From: Druceiella hillmani
Lineage: Eukaryota; Arthropoda; Insecta; Lepidoptera; Hepialidae
Direction: 5' to 3'
NCBI GenBank assembly: GCA_039881145.1
Contig: JAYKKI010000066.1
Span: 7,327,501-7,391,500 of the forward strand
Length of the DNA stretch: 64,000 nt
Part shown: in pieces, positions 48,772 to 60,975 of the stretch
How the letters are laid out: each line of letters starts with the position of its first letter
How positions within the stretch are numbered: position 1 is the first letter of the stretch
Position numbers and translations under genes: made by a program
Notes under the pieces: model-generated
What the model saw: the letters and a program-made list of their open reading frames with translations, nothing else
Database searches by the model: none
Told to the model about the DNA's origin: nothing

Positions 48772-49155
48772 CATGTATTTAATTTTCGTTTATTTTTGTA
48801 ATTGTATCGATGGCGCTAATATTTTTATTGTCGAACCAATTTTTATTTTATCGAATAGTTTCTAGTCGAGTTATGTCTCGCGAGTGGAAATATTTTACAA
48901 CAAAACGTTTTCCTTTCATAAAGTGCGAAATGCATTTGTGAAATGCTTCATTCGTTATTTATGCTTTCAAATTGAAGACTATTAAAATATAATTAAACAA
49001 TTTTTTTGTTGTATGAACAAACTTATCACCTAGCTTCATTAGATATATTTCACTCAACATTTTATTCAAATTCTGACTACTTATTTTGTTGAGTTTATGA
49101 TCTATTAAGTAATTTTTCTTTCATTATTACTATTTTAATTTTTTAAAAACTTAAT

Positions 49156-49308
<153 letters not shown>

Positions 49309-50189
49309 GACATATCTCTGACTTATTTTTACTTCATATGCTCAACAAAATAAATTGTCGCTGAAGAAAACCTAAGTATATATTATATTTACAATCAGTG
49401 CATGTACAGAAACGAAACACACTGATTAGGACAAAAATGGGAGACTCTGTCACGTGTCCATCGTTAGCTTCAGACAAAAAATCGAACATCGATCGGACGG
49501 TCTAACTTTTCATTTTCACCGTGCTTGTATCTTACACTCAAATGATTGCCTTTTTTGCAGACTGGATACAATGCAAAAAACAACTTACATATTGTTAAAC
49601 TTTTACTGACATTAGAACTATTTATAGAGATAATGATGACGAAATCTACTAGGCCTTGACTAGCTATTGACCAGTGCAGTATGGCATGACAGAAATGTAA
49701 AAAGTAGGCGTTGGCTTGTAGTAATACTAATTTATTATTTGCATAGAATGATATCTTAAGTATTAATACGCAAGCAAATAAAATATAGAAATACAGAATA
49801 TTTATATTTACCTATATGAATATGGGGGAGAATGATAATGACACCCAATCAACCCCAATATCAAACCTCACCTGCACTCTCTAGAAGTTTGTACAATGAA
49901 TGACTGGAGGTAACGGCTTTTAGCCATCGCGTTATCCCTTGCTAGACAACAGATGAGGCAATGATGACCGAGCTGTGGCTGTATAACCACTCACCTGCTC
50001 GGAAAACTGAGCAGAAGAGAATTTTAGTAAGCATGGAACCCAAAATAGTTCCTAAACAGGCTGGCACAGAATGCAAGGAGATACCACTGCAGCTATTTCC
50101 CCAAGACAGTCGCATGAGCGCACAATTAAAGACAATTAGATAGTACAGCGAACCTCTTGGCAACCGGTACCACACTGTGTCCAGGGTGC

Positions 50190-51130
50190 ACGGTGTGAAA
50201 TTGGATACCGGCCATGGGCGAGTGGAAAACCAGGTTCTTCACGGAAATTCAAATACTGGAAACTCCATCAGGCTGCAACATACCCAAAAGATAGGGTCTC
50301 CTTAAAGTCGGAAAACTCACCATCGTGAAGAAAAAAGTTAGCAGGTGCGATGTCGACATCATTGAATGAGCGAGACACACTGGAAGGATAGCGGGCACAT
50401 TGTTACCGAAACACATATCGTTTACTTCTTAGGCAATGAAAACACCAGTCAGAACGGGGTGGCATTTTTGATCGCTGCAAACCAGAAGAACTGCGTGATG
50501 AGTTACGAACCTGTAAATGACCGGATTATCAGCATTAAGCTTAAATCATCACGGGTGAACCTTAATATCATACAGATATGTGCCCCTACCAACACTGCAA
50601 GTGACGAGACCGTTGAATATTTCAACTCTGAACTGGAGACGGCAATACCAAAAGTACCCAAGAGAAAGCTACTAGTCATCATTGGTGACTTTAACGCCAA
50701 AATTGGAGGAAATTCTCGGCAGTCAAGTAGATTCGTGGGAAGATTTGGACTCGGGGCGCAGAATGATAGGGATGAACGTGTCATACGATTTGTATCGGAG
50801 AATGATCTACTTATTATTAATAGCCTCTACAACACCATCCTCGGACGCTTTTTACTTGACGAAATCGACTATATTCTAGTTCGGTCACTATGGAAATCAT
50901 CTGTAATAAATACCCATACTTTACCAGGAGCGAATTGCGGGTCAGATTACCAGTTTTTAATCTCGAAATTTAAGCTTAAATTAAAAACAGCCAGGAGCGT
51001 TCAAAAGCAACGAAAGCTCAAATTACAGGACTTTTCGAAATTTAAACCAATCATAGAACAAAACTGGGTAGAATGGGCAGGCACAGATTTACCCAATGAA
51101 ACATCCGATGCATTGTGGAACAGAGCGTAA
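50190..51130 (+). pseudogene. LINE endonuclease (exonuclease-endonuclease-phosphatase fold) remnant
   Basis: The open segment 50366-51130 (254 codons) begins SETHWKDSGHI, the catalytic-Glu region of this nuclease family. It continues with VNDRIISIKL, IIQICAPTN, the hallmark VIIGDFNAKIGG, LLDEIDYILV and GANCGSDYQFLISKF. The family normally ends in SDH; here the His is Tyr, so catalysis should be lost. The ATG at 50366 is not the natural start: a TGA directly precedes it, and the expected preceding text (CDVDII) lies upstream in another frame, so there is a frameshift. Translation continues past the stop at 51128 into more LINE sequence, so that stop is also a mutation. The enzyme would nick target DNA in retrotransposition. 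Confidence 0.9.
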
Positions 51131-51590
51131 ATACTTATAGAGAATGCGGTCACAGGGTACAAGTTACGGGCCACAACACACAAAAGACAGCAAGGGATGA
51201 CTAACAGCACTTTCGCGTTTATTGAGGAATGCCGTGGGATAAAAACAGTGGGTGCAGATTTTAAGGATCTTAATGAGAAATCTACCCTAATACAGACAAA
51301 ATACAGACAAGCCCACAATGCCTATTTACCTAATATTTGTAGTACTTGCAGGCATGAATCCAGAGACCAGCACCGTAAAATTCGTCTAATTACAAAAACG
51401 CTACCATCAGAAACCTGAGGACAGCCATGGCCAGATGGTCACTGAACTAGACCAAATCTTAGTGGCTTTGAGGAGCTACTGTCAGTCATTATTTGAGGAT
51501 CCACAGTCGTAATATTTAATATCTACTGAGAAATCATAACTGCCATAAAACTTCTGAAAAAGGGGAAAATAGACGCCCTAGATGTGTAGT
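51131..51590 (+). pseudogene. LINE linker and start of RT domain (remnant)
   Basis: In the same frame as the endonuclease, translation gives an Arg/Lys-rich linker (TNSTFAFIEECRGIK, QTKYRQAHNAY). After a stop at 51416 and a disturbed stretch, EIITAIKLLKKGKIDALD follows at about 51530-51583. That last segment corresponds to the beginning of the RT domain in RTE-type LINEs (LKxxKxPGxD), with PG changed. The sequence then passes straight into the C-terminal tail. Confidence 0.75.
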
Positions 51591-51819
51591 GCTGGAGGAA
51601 AATGCTGGGTGTGTCATGACAGAATTACATACAAACACCTCAATACTTCAAGAACTCGTTATCACGCAACGTCTATTAACCCAAGTACAGACTCGAATTT
51701 TAAAGTTCTTTGGCCTTATCTCGAGGCGAGAAAATGACTCCATAGAGCGTTTGGTGATCCAGGGAAGGGTGGGAGGAAACATACCCCTTGGCAGATCATC
51801 CATGCAATGGGCTGACTAA
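51588..51819 (+). pseudogene. LINE C-terminal tail (remnant)
   Basis: CWRKMLGV in one frame, then TNTSILQELVITQRLLTQV, ILKFFGLISRRENDSIERL and a GRVGGNIPLGRSSMQWAD tail in the next. This matches the familiar C-terminus of RTE/BovB-type and related LINEs (CWRRML, RTN-SIL-EL, FFGHI-RR, G-RPRGRSP-RW). One frameshift lies near 51618. It follows the RT start with no RT palm between, which marks the internal deletion. Confidence 0.88.
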
Positions 51820-51910
51820 CGAAGTGATCGGCACTACGAAATTATTTAATTTAAATTATAGTTATTATTAGAATCTTCTTTTTTCTCTTGCTTTACGAAT
51901 TTTGGTTTTA

Positions 51911-51916
<6 letters not shown>

Positions 51917-51996
<80 letters not shown>

Positions 51997-52100
51997 GTTA
52001 TATGTATAAATGTGTGTATGCGTGTATATATGCGCATATGTGTATATGTAATGTGTATGTATTAGTATGTACTTGTGTATATACGTGTGTGTATATCAAC
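51917..52100. repeat. (TA)n then TG/TA-rich microsatellite
   Basis: TA repeat at 51917-51983, then mixed TGTA/TGTG sequence to about 52100. Lies directly after the LINE remnant and may descend from its 3' tail. Confidence 0.9.
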
Positions 52101-52107
52101 ACTACAC

Positions 52108-52185
52108 TGGTGCTAGCTGTAAACCGGCCGTGTCGGTGATGCTTTTAGCGTAACTGTACAAGCCGAGCTAGTTACCGGTTTGTGG
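52108..52185. other. Short GC-richer block with weak inverted symmetry
   Basis: TAGCTGTAAACCGGCCGTGT and, some 40 bases later, AGCTAGTTACCGGTTTGTGG are partly complementary around a GATGC-containing loop. Function unknown; possibly a mobile-element end. Confidence 0.3.
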
Positions 52186-52879
52186 ATAAAATATTGCAAA
52201 TTATTAATTAAATTATTTAAAGTAAAGTCGTGTAACTCATTTTTGGATTTTTTTATAATTAGCTATAAGAACATTTCTGTAAATGTCTATTGCTTTTACC
52301 TGTTGTATTTTATATTCATAAATAAGTGATATTAGTATTATCGTTATTTTTAAAAAAAAATCAGTAGTTGGAGACCCTCTGTATAAATGCCCAGGATGTC
52401 GGGCAATAGGTTAAGATGGCAAATCAGACAGTAAGTCAAAGTCTAGAATAATAAATCATACAAAAAAATGGGTCAACTGCTTGTTGAAATATTCATAATA
52501 TAGGATTACGTAAATGTTTATATCTTTTGAAAAAGTCAATGTGAATTGATCAAAATAATTTCAATTTAAAGTTCTAATTAAATATAAAGATTTTTGAAAA
52601 CGTTCAAGTAAGTGACTGGAAAATCGGATACTGGCGAATTCATTTAGTGAGACATTTTTAATGAAAAATTCAAAATTTTCCCCTTTGCTTTATATGTGAG
52701 AGCAGGGAGACGATCAATTGAGAAACTTGTATTAAGAAACTATTTCCAAAAGTTAAAGCCATTATGTGTAAAATTATAAAAGGAAACTGTCCGACTCTGA
52801 CAAACAGACGGGCATGGTGAAATTCTAAGGTTCCTTTCTTTTCTTCATAACCTAAAAATATACTCACATGAGCAAAACA

Positions 52880-53036
52880 CACATACATACGCGCGCGCGT
52901 ACGTGTATCCGCGCGCTCATATAATCCCATTCGCGCATACACTCGAACACACATACGTACACTTACGCGTCAGGTATAGGCACACGTACTCACGCACGGA
53001 GGTACTCCGCGCACGCGCTCGCACACACACAAGCAC
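52880..53036. repeat. CA/CG-rich alternating microsatellite
   Basis: Degenerate repeat of ACAC, ATAC and GCGC dinucleotides (for example CATACGCGCGCGCGTACGTG), mostly alternating purine and pyrimidine. Such tracts can form left-handed DNA. It ends in a CACACACACAAGCACA run and a poly-T. Confidence 0.85.
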
Positions 53037-53039
53037 ATT

Positions 53040-56000
53040 TTTTTTCTTATCCCTGTAATAAGATTACTGGGAAATGTTCAAGCCACTGCGGAACGTATAT
53101 TATTTATTTCTTACCGAAAGTTGTTGCATCTCAATGAAACTTAATTTATTTTGTTGTGTTTAATCAATTTATTTAAGAACAGACTACATGCCTTATGTAT
53201 ATACCTTAGAATAATTAAAAATTGACGATTGAAATTAAACAACTTCATTGATGCTTGATCAAATATTTTCAATATCGTTGTAAAATATCACATAAAGTAT
53301 GTCACTATAAACATTGTGCAACATGCCAACTTCACTGAATGTTATGAATTCTCATTTTGGAACATGACAGCTATGGTACGTTTAGTCAATTCGGGATAAG
53401 TCAGGAAGTACTGGGAGTAAAAAGTGAAATATGCAATATGTATAGCAACAATATTTTATTTGTTGGTTAAATAAACAATAATATATATTATTAGACACAC
53501 TATACTTAACATAAAATTTATTATTCAGGGGTTGTTTTTTATTATAATGTTGCTTATGCCTATTCTTTTCACTATATTATGAAATGACTCGTGTCAGGTT
53601 AGAAATAACGACTACTTTTTTAAATGATATTAAAAATAATTGGTTGAAATAAATAAAAACAGAAACCGAAAGCAAGAAAAAAACAATGTTCTAAACACGA
53701 ACTGTGAAAACGTATACTCGTATATCTTGTGCCACGCTATTATTTCACCGAGTAACTTAATTTACCTATTTGGCGACTTTCAATATTATATTTACCCAGG
53801 GAGTTTCATATTCAAATAAATTATTTAAAGCTATTTTAATATGTAAATCTAAGGTCTGAATAAAATATAACTCAGAAAAGTATTGAAGTGTCTATATATA
53901 TAATTACAGACCCGTCTATTGGCTTGTCCGATTTAGATTTAATAATATTTTTTAATTCCATTTTTTTACTTTCTTCGCTTGTCTTAAATGTCCTGTTATT
54001 TTCCAGCAATAATTTGTTTTCCTCTATAAAAATATAAATTTACACAGAAGTAAATTTTGAAACTTATTTATAAAATTTGCTATTTATTTACTTCCATTGC
54101 TTGTAATAACTAGCGGAGAAGGTAATATAAACAGCAGATAATGCTTTTGGAAAATTAACAAAAAAAATTTAACCTAATTAAATATTTCCTTTTCCTAGAA
54201 ATCTTGAATACATATCGAAAGTTGCTAATGAGACAGCATGATTCCTAAATATCAGACCTGAGACGTATGAAAAATTCGACCACATTTCAAATCATGCATA
54301 ACATTACCAATAACTTTTATTAACATAATAAATTATACGTAGAAAGAAAAGCGTGGCTTAATGTTTTGAACCCCAAATCGGTTAAGTAAATTTTTCACAA
54401 ATTATAAGGTGATAATATTACAATATACTTATACTACTACAGTATTTACTGATATTACTTAGGAATTTACGCATACTGCTATTGTGATATATGTAATATG
54501 TAAAAACAAATTATTTCTTTGTCTGATTTTGTTCATTATTGTTTTGTATAATTAGGAAAAAAATCTTTTATGTCAATATAGACGAATAAAAATAAATAAT
54601 TTTTTATATTAATTTGCACAAGCACCTCAGAAAGTTATCTAATACGGTTGTAAATATCTCGGAATGGGACATCAATTTCTCTTTCATAGTTTTCGTTTGT
54701 TTGTTTGGATTTAATTAAAAATATAGTACATTTTTATTCACCGATATATTTTTAGTATTTACATTTAATTGCTCAACAAACGACAAATACATGTATTCAA
54801 AAAGTATGGTTTTTTCTCGGGAAAGGATTTTAGAAGTTAATACGTCAAAATGAGTGTGTGAATATGAAAAAATGGGGCATCTCGAATGATAAATAAAATC
54901 GCATTATTTATATCCCCGTATTATCTGTATTTATTATCACAGACTCATTTATAATAAAATAAAATTCACTCATAATTATTAAACCATAAACATAGAGAAT
55001 GAAACGAGAAGGCGCCTCTTTAAAATCAATGTCTTTTGTAACCTTCTTATTCCAGCGTATCTCGGGTTTTATGAAACGTACATGCCACATTCAATCGTAC
55101 TTGGTACGGATTGTGAAGTATTTCTATTATGGAAAATATGAGATAATATCAGAACCGAAGCGAAGGCCGATATATTTAGTGACCCATTCCTATGGATGTA
55201 TATGGGTGAATAATAATATTGGTTATTAAATTCTGTTAAATATATATTTAGAAGCAGGTATTTTGCTCCTTCTTGCCTGTTGCCCCATGGGAGCATTTGT
55301 TGTTAGGTCTTTTACTTTAAATTTGGTCTGTCTAATTACTAAATTTGACCCCGTTTACGGTTTTGTACCTCAAACGGAAGTAAGTTACCTGGGAAATACA
55401 TATGAAGGACAAAAATAATATACTGGTAATTCTGAACGATATTTTGTTGAGAATTTTATATGAGATGATGCTAAAATTATTATACAAAATATTCGCAGAA
55501 AATCGGTAGTTTATGTCCAAATTCGTTTAAATTAAAATGGAAAACAGACCTAAAAATTTACCCAAATACTGTAATGACTTTTCTAGATCTGATGGTTTTT
55601 GGGGAATTCCCTATGTTCTTCGCACGCTTCTGAAATATATGTTCTATGATATGCGTACGTTGACAAAAATATCATAAATATATGTAGAAAGTTTATTTGA
55701 ATTAAATATTGTATGTGGATCTTAACCAAATATAATAGTAATAAAATTTAATGAATTCAATTGACAAGCACTCGGTTAATCGAGCTGAACTCCAGTCGAG
55801 AGTGTCCCTAGCGCTTTCCGCAATCACGTATACTACATTAGGTTGCCGCCTATAACTGAGGAAGCTATTTAATATTAAATAAAATACAACAGAATATTAA
55901 GAAATGAAAAATGTTTAATTGTTATTTAGAAACGTGATTTAGATGTGACGTATTCTTAATGGAGAGCTGAAATATATTGGTAGTAAAAGAAACGATATTA

Positions 56001-56512
56001 TTTGGAAAATTGGATCTGATAGTTCACATAAAAAATCATTTTCCACTGAGGTAAATATTAAATGTCGATATTTGAGAACCAATTAGATGTTTTATGTATA
56101 CTCCTTTTTTATTTTTCCATGACATTATACAATTTATTCACAAACCTCATTTTCAGGTTTTTTTTTATTAAGATATTTGTTTACTTACTATATTTTTCTT
56201 GATAGCTCTTTAATTTGGTTACATTTATATAGTTACGGAATAATATGAATTCAACTACCAAAGATTATCTTCAGTAGAGTGGTGAAAACCGATAAAGAAA
56301 TAATAAGAAATAATTTTTTAAAAAGAAAAAAAAAGAAATAATTTTTCTATACATTGCTCCTTGCTTGTATCTTATCTGCCAGACTAGCATTCCTGCTAGA
56401 CTAGTACTACAAAAAATGGGCAATGAAATTTCTTTTTTAATAAATAATGGTTTTACTTGAGTAACATAATTTGAATCCAAATTTAATTTGTTTAACCAAG
56501 ATATAAATACTC
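53040..56512. other. AT-rich interval, no gene seen
   Basis: No recognisable gene or repeat family. Overlapping short ORFs on both strands at 54908-55520 shadow each other and lack motifs. A GC-richer patch at 55765-55855, with GAGCTGAACTCCAGTCGAGA, is unassigned. Confidence 0.45.

Positions 56513-56583
<71 letters not shown>
56513..56583. repeat. (TA)n microsatellite
   Basis: TA repeat with one CATA interruption near its left end. Confidence 0.95.
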
Positions 56584-56584
<1 letters not shown>

Positions 56585-59385
56585 TTACAAAAATTCATCA
56601 CTCTTTCAAAACCAAATTTCGTACATTATTTCCCGTGTTCTAGACATTTTAATGTATAGGTAAGCATTCTTTTCCCTAAAATTTTATGCGATCCTCTTTC
56701 AGATTTGTACTATATAAGAAAAGATATTTGGTTGGAGTTGTGGTAAACTATAAATGTTTTCTCATAATTTTGTGTACATAATCAAAAATTTTCAATTTTT
56801 TATTTACATCTGTTATGAAACTATAACGAAGCCATGTCTGCGCATATCACTTAAAACCTACTGAATAACGTTTAAGGAAATGTAATTTCTACCTTCAAGG
56901 CTTGATGAGTACGAGCAATGGAAATATTTGCATTTTTTTATCAAGTTGATCGAGAAACAACCACTCATATGAGTAATTCGCCATATTTTTTGTATGTTAA
57001 AAATAGATTGATCTCAGAAAATATATTATTACGTGAAAGCTCCCAAAACAGATTTCGACCACATTTTTGTAAATGTCAACCTACATTTAATACGGTTTTT
57101 TTAAATAAAATAAAATAAAATGAAATAACGAATTCATTACTCCTACAAAGGAAGAAGTAATCACAATTTTGAAATGGAAAAATAATTAAAATCAACTTTC
57201 TTATTTTCCCGTTTATGACAGTGGTGGCAGTGTGATAAATTATTGTCTATATCTGGACAAGTTTGGTCAAGAAATTAAAGACTTTCAAAATCTATTCAAT
57301 ATTGCTGAATATTTTTAATTTATTTCTTCACATTATTAATATTTCGACATTTCTATTCTAAATTACGAAATAACTTATTAGCCATTCTAGGACGTAAGTG
57401 ATTTCACTTTTAGATATTCTGTTGAATTGTCAAATATCAACTAATTTAGATTCCTCAAACTGATTTGAATGCCCTGCCCTGGTGTATAATGGTAAACTCA
57501 CCTTTCATCTGTAGTAACAAATTAGGGGATAAAATTGATAGATCTTTTTTAATAAATAGTTCAACTAATATCGACATTTTTTTTTCAACAAATTTGGCTC
57601 TCATTTTGCATAAAGCTTTCTCGTGTTTCGTGCTAGACTTAAAATGAGCCTTATTCATTCTTCACATATGCAATTACAGTTGTGCCACACCCATTTAATT
57701 GCCGGTACTCCAATACTATATCATGCGATTACTCCAAGTTTTTAACTATTTGCAATTTTTGACCTTTTTTCAGCCATTCAAATGCCCAAAAATTCAAGAG
57801 AAATACAATAATGTCTGAAATGAGCAACCAATTTAATCCTTTTTTAAAATAAAGCAGCAGACTTCTTAGAAACTATTAACAGCTTAAGATGTTATGTATT
57901 CACTAAAACGATCCAAAACTAAGAATTGTGTGATGGCACGATGTTATTTGATTTCAACGAAACACGTACATTTACTTTAAAAAGCTGCACCGAGAGGTGA
58001 AGTTGGAAATTTGACGCATGTTATAACTACACCTGAGCTACTGCAAATATAACAAAAGTAAAATTTCATTGAAAGTCACGCTATCTTCATGATAGACCAA
58101 AAACATCTCATCTCACTTTTATATATTGAAATTTTAATGATTAAATAAAATTACAATATATAGAAATTATATTTGAATATCTTTATTATCTAGGATTAGC
58201 ACAAATTGTATTAAATTACGTAGCTACCAAATCGTGCCGATAATTTGTAGGTGTTCGCCTTTTGTCTACCAATACTTTCTCTAGAATTGCGTAAATTTCG
58301 TTATAATGCATTCAGTAAACATTTCTTTTTTCTATAAATTATTTAATTGTGTCATATTTTTGATGCTGTACTTGTGATTTGTTTTACTATTTGGTATTAC
58401 TTTTTCTAAGTTAAATTTAATTCATTAATTTTGTTAAAATTTTATAAAGTCTCGAGTTAAATATTTTAATTTACGGTCATGTTTATCATGACGATAGTAA
58501 TAGGAACAAATAAGCGCGAAAAAATGTTAAATGAAGTAGAGACATGACAGTCTACAGTTCAAAGTTAAAAAAATATTTTTATCAAATCAAAAGATTTCGT
58601 TAATGTATAATATCTTTAAAATAGATTTAATTCGCCTTATTCTATTCGCCTTATTATTTATTCAAAATCATGAGTTATTAATTCAAATTAAAGCTATTAT
58701 CGACTATATACATTGTATTCAAAATACTCGATTATCATTGAAATTTTGCAAAGCAAGAATTAATGCATATATGAAACATCTGCTTCGTCAATGAAACATC
58801 AAAATTATTTAACTTCTTCATAACATTTAAATTTTTTGAAGTTTTGTAAATATCACATAAATACCTAAATATAACTTTGAGTGACGGGTATTAATATAGC
58901 ATAATATAGGATGATAAAAGTGACGGTTATTCTAAGTTAAATTTCAAGAGCCCCTTTTGTATTGAGTTCAACTCTCGCTTTAGTCAAGGATCCTTCAAAT
59001 GCATAACTGTACTTTGAATGGTGTCGCAAGCAGATGAAGTGTTTGTATTGTACCAGGCGAAAGGTCATTTTCGTTAAAGCAAGCAATAAAATGTTAAAAG
59101 TAATCACGAAGAATATAAATAATTAATACATTATTTTTTTACAGAACCAAATACAGTATATTTTAGTAAGTAATTCAAATAAAGCCAAAAAAGTGTCATT
59201 TGGAAGTAACTAAATTTGTATTAAAACATAAAGGATATATACAGCCCAAGTACAACATCCTAATATAAACAACCTCCAAAAACTTATTTGAATTTTTCGT
59301 AATTCCTTAAACAAATATGATTTCGCATTAAAAAAATTATTGAAAAATAGTAGACTTGAGAAAATTTACATTAATATACATCCTT
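56584..59385. other. AT-rich interval, no gene seen
   Basis: No recognisable gene. GAGTTCAACTCTCGC at about 58965-58979 faintly resembles a pol III B box of a tRNA-derived SINE, but no A box or tail supports it. ORFs at 57455-57658 on both strands overlap and carry no motif. Confidence 0.45.
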
Positions 59386-59388
59386 GCT

Positions 59389-59458
59389 GGTGGGATTACT
59401 TAGAGTGTAATTATAACACAACACTTGCTGGTGATATTACTTAGTGTGTAGTTATAAT
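59389..59458 (+). repeat. Two-copy direct repeat of about 35 bp
   Basis: CTTGCTGGTGGGATTACTTA with GAGTGTAATTATAAC is repeated about 35 bases later as CTTGCTGGTGATATTACTTA with GTGTGTAGTTATAAT. The second copy differs at a few positions. Confidence 0.85.
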
Positions 59459-60369
59459 TTTTTTTCGAATAATTTCCAGAAATAAATTTGAAATAACTTT
59501 TATAATTATTATTGGATGAGCCTCTGAAAAAATCTTAGTAAAATTCATATAATTTTCTCGAGATGCAACAAAACCTCCGGGTATGAAATATGTATCATTC
59601 GAGGTTATAAAATATCATATTATGATGTAGATTTTCTTTAGTTCCATGAGATATATTTATGCATATCAAAAACAAGCTCATGTTTGTACTCAATAAAATA
59701 TGAAACCTTTTATTTACTGAAAAAAAATTTAAATATCAGTAAAAAATACTTATTAGAAATATACTAATATATTTTATGACTTGTAGTGAATTTACATAAA
59801 ACTATTAATACGATATTAATCCACTAATGAAAATTAAATATTCCCCTTTACATAATTCAATCTATTAAAATTAATATTTAAAATTTGCGAAAACTCGGTG
59901 TGATTATAAATAAGTACCTCTCACTTGTCAATACCGTCACTGATACTTGAAAAGCCAAAATTTTAAAGTTTGTGCTATGTGACATTAGCATTCCTTGATA
60001 TGTCACATATATTAGAACTATGTTTCACTTTTTAATTTACAGAAAATAAATAAATTCAGTTTATTGCTTAAACTTTGAAGAAGGCTTCGTTTATACTCAT
60101 ATTGAAAAATATGCAAAGCATTAGCTTTTGATATGAATATAGTCCTTTATGTCACTGTACATACATAAAGACGGTTGAATCTACATCTGATTTATTTATA
60201 TTATTACTTGATATTTTCGTGAGATTTTTAACTACGTATTTCATCTTTCAATTAGTCATTCTGTTTGCGGAGAAAATATTTGTTACCTATTTTTTCTATT
60301 TATTCGTTACCTATTACACGTAAAATAAATCGCAAAATGAAACTGTTCAAACCTCAGTATGAATTAATA

Positions 60370-60975
60370 CAGGCTAGGCCGGAGACGCCAACTCATGAAA
60401 CTGCTTCATTCAAGCTGACATCCTAAATCTAAGCAACTCCAGGTGACGTTCTGGTGATCTTCAATACATTATATGGACAACGTTATTAACCCAAAAACCC
60501 AGGCTGCATCATGACTTTTACTTACAATCTATCGAGAACAGTCTATTTTGCTGACTCTAGGGTTACCTTGTTCTCCCTTTTTCTTCAAATTTCCAATAAT
60601 CTAAGGTAGAAAACAAATCAAGAGAGACGATATTCGCCAGCTCGGCAACGCTTTGTTCACACTTCAGTTTCCTGATATTATATGTGGACAAACGTAATAA
60701 TTTTGGTGAGCTACCATAATACATATACCCAGCATCTCAGCTAGAAAACGTTAGTAAGATCACTGAGAAGTGTAGGCCAAATTTGAAAGTTTTATTCATA
60801 AACATCACGCTGAGTTTGCTAGTAGGTAACTGTAGAGTCGGGTCCTCTCACACTGATGAGTCTAATTCCAGTCATCAGTATTTTTTATTTAGGTCCAGCA
60901 AACTAATTATGCTAGAGGAGCGGTTAGTAAATCCATCTTTGCACAACCAGTGAACTGAAGATTCGTCACGTCCTC
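60370..60975. other. GC-richer block, possible decayed element
   Basis: About 600 bases clearly GC-richer than the flanks, with TAGGCCGGAGACGCCAACTC at 60375-60394 and TCGCCAGCTCGGCAACGC at 60634-60651. No ORF of useful length, promoter box or terminal repeat is visible. Probably an old mobile-element fragment of unknown type. Confidence 0.35.

Larger units (their letters stand above)
49850..51845 (+). mobile_element. RTE/BovB-like LINE, internally deleted and broken
   Basis: A GC-richer 2-kb block between (TA)n tracts. Plus-strand translation gives an endonuclease of the AP type, a linker, the first few residues of the RT domain, and then immediately the conserved LINE C-terminal tail. The reverse transcriptase is missing, so this is a deletion derivative. 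Several frameshifts and stops confirm that it is dead. The 5' limit (about 49850) is judged from base composition only. The right end lies just before the (TA)n tract at 51917, as is common for RTE elements ending in microsatellites. Confidence 0.88.

Noticed and set aside
50503..50784. Minus-strand ORFs opposite the LINE (also 49942-50175 and 51001-51318)
   Set aside because: Shadows of the plus-strand LINE endonuclease and linker.
58960..59050. GAGTTCAACTCTCGC as a cephalopod-type tRNA SINE
   Set aside because: Only the short B-box-like string fits; the conserved body and tail expected of such SINEs are absent.
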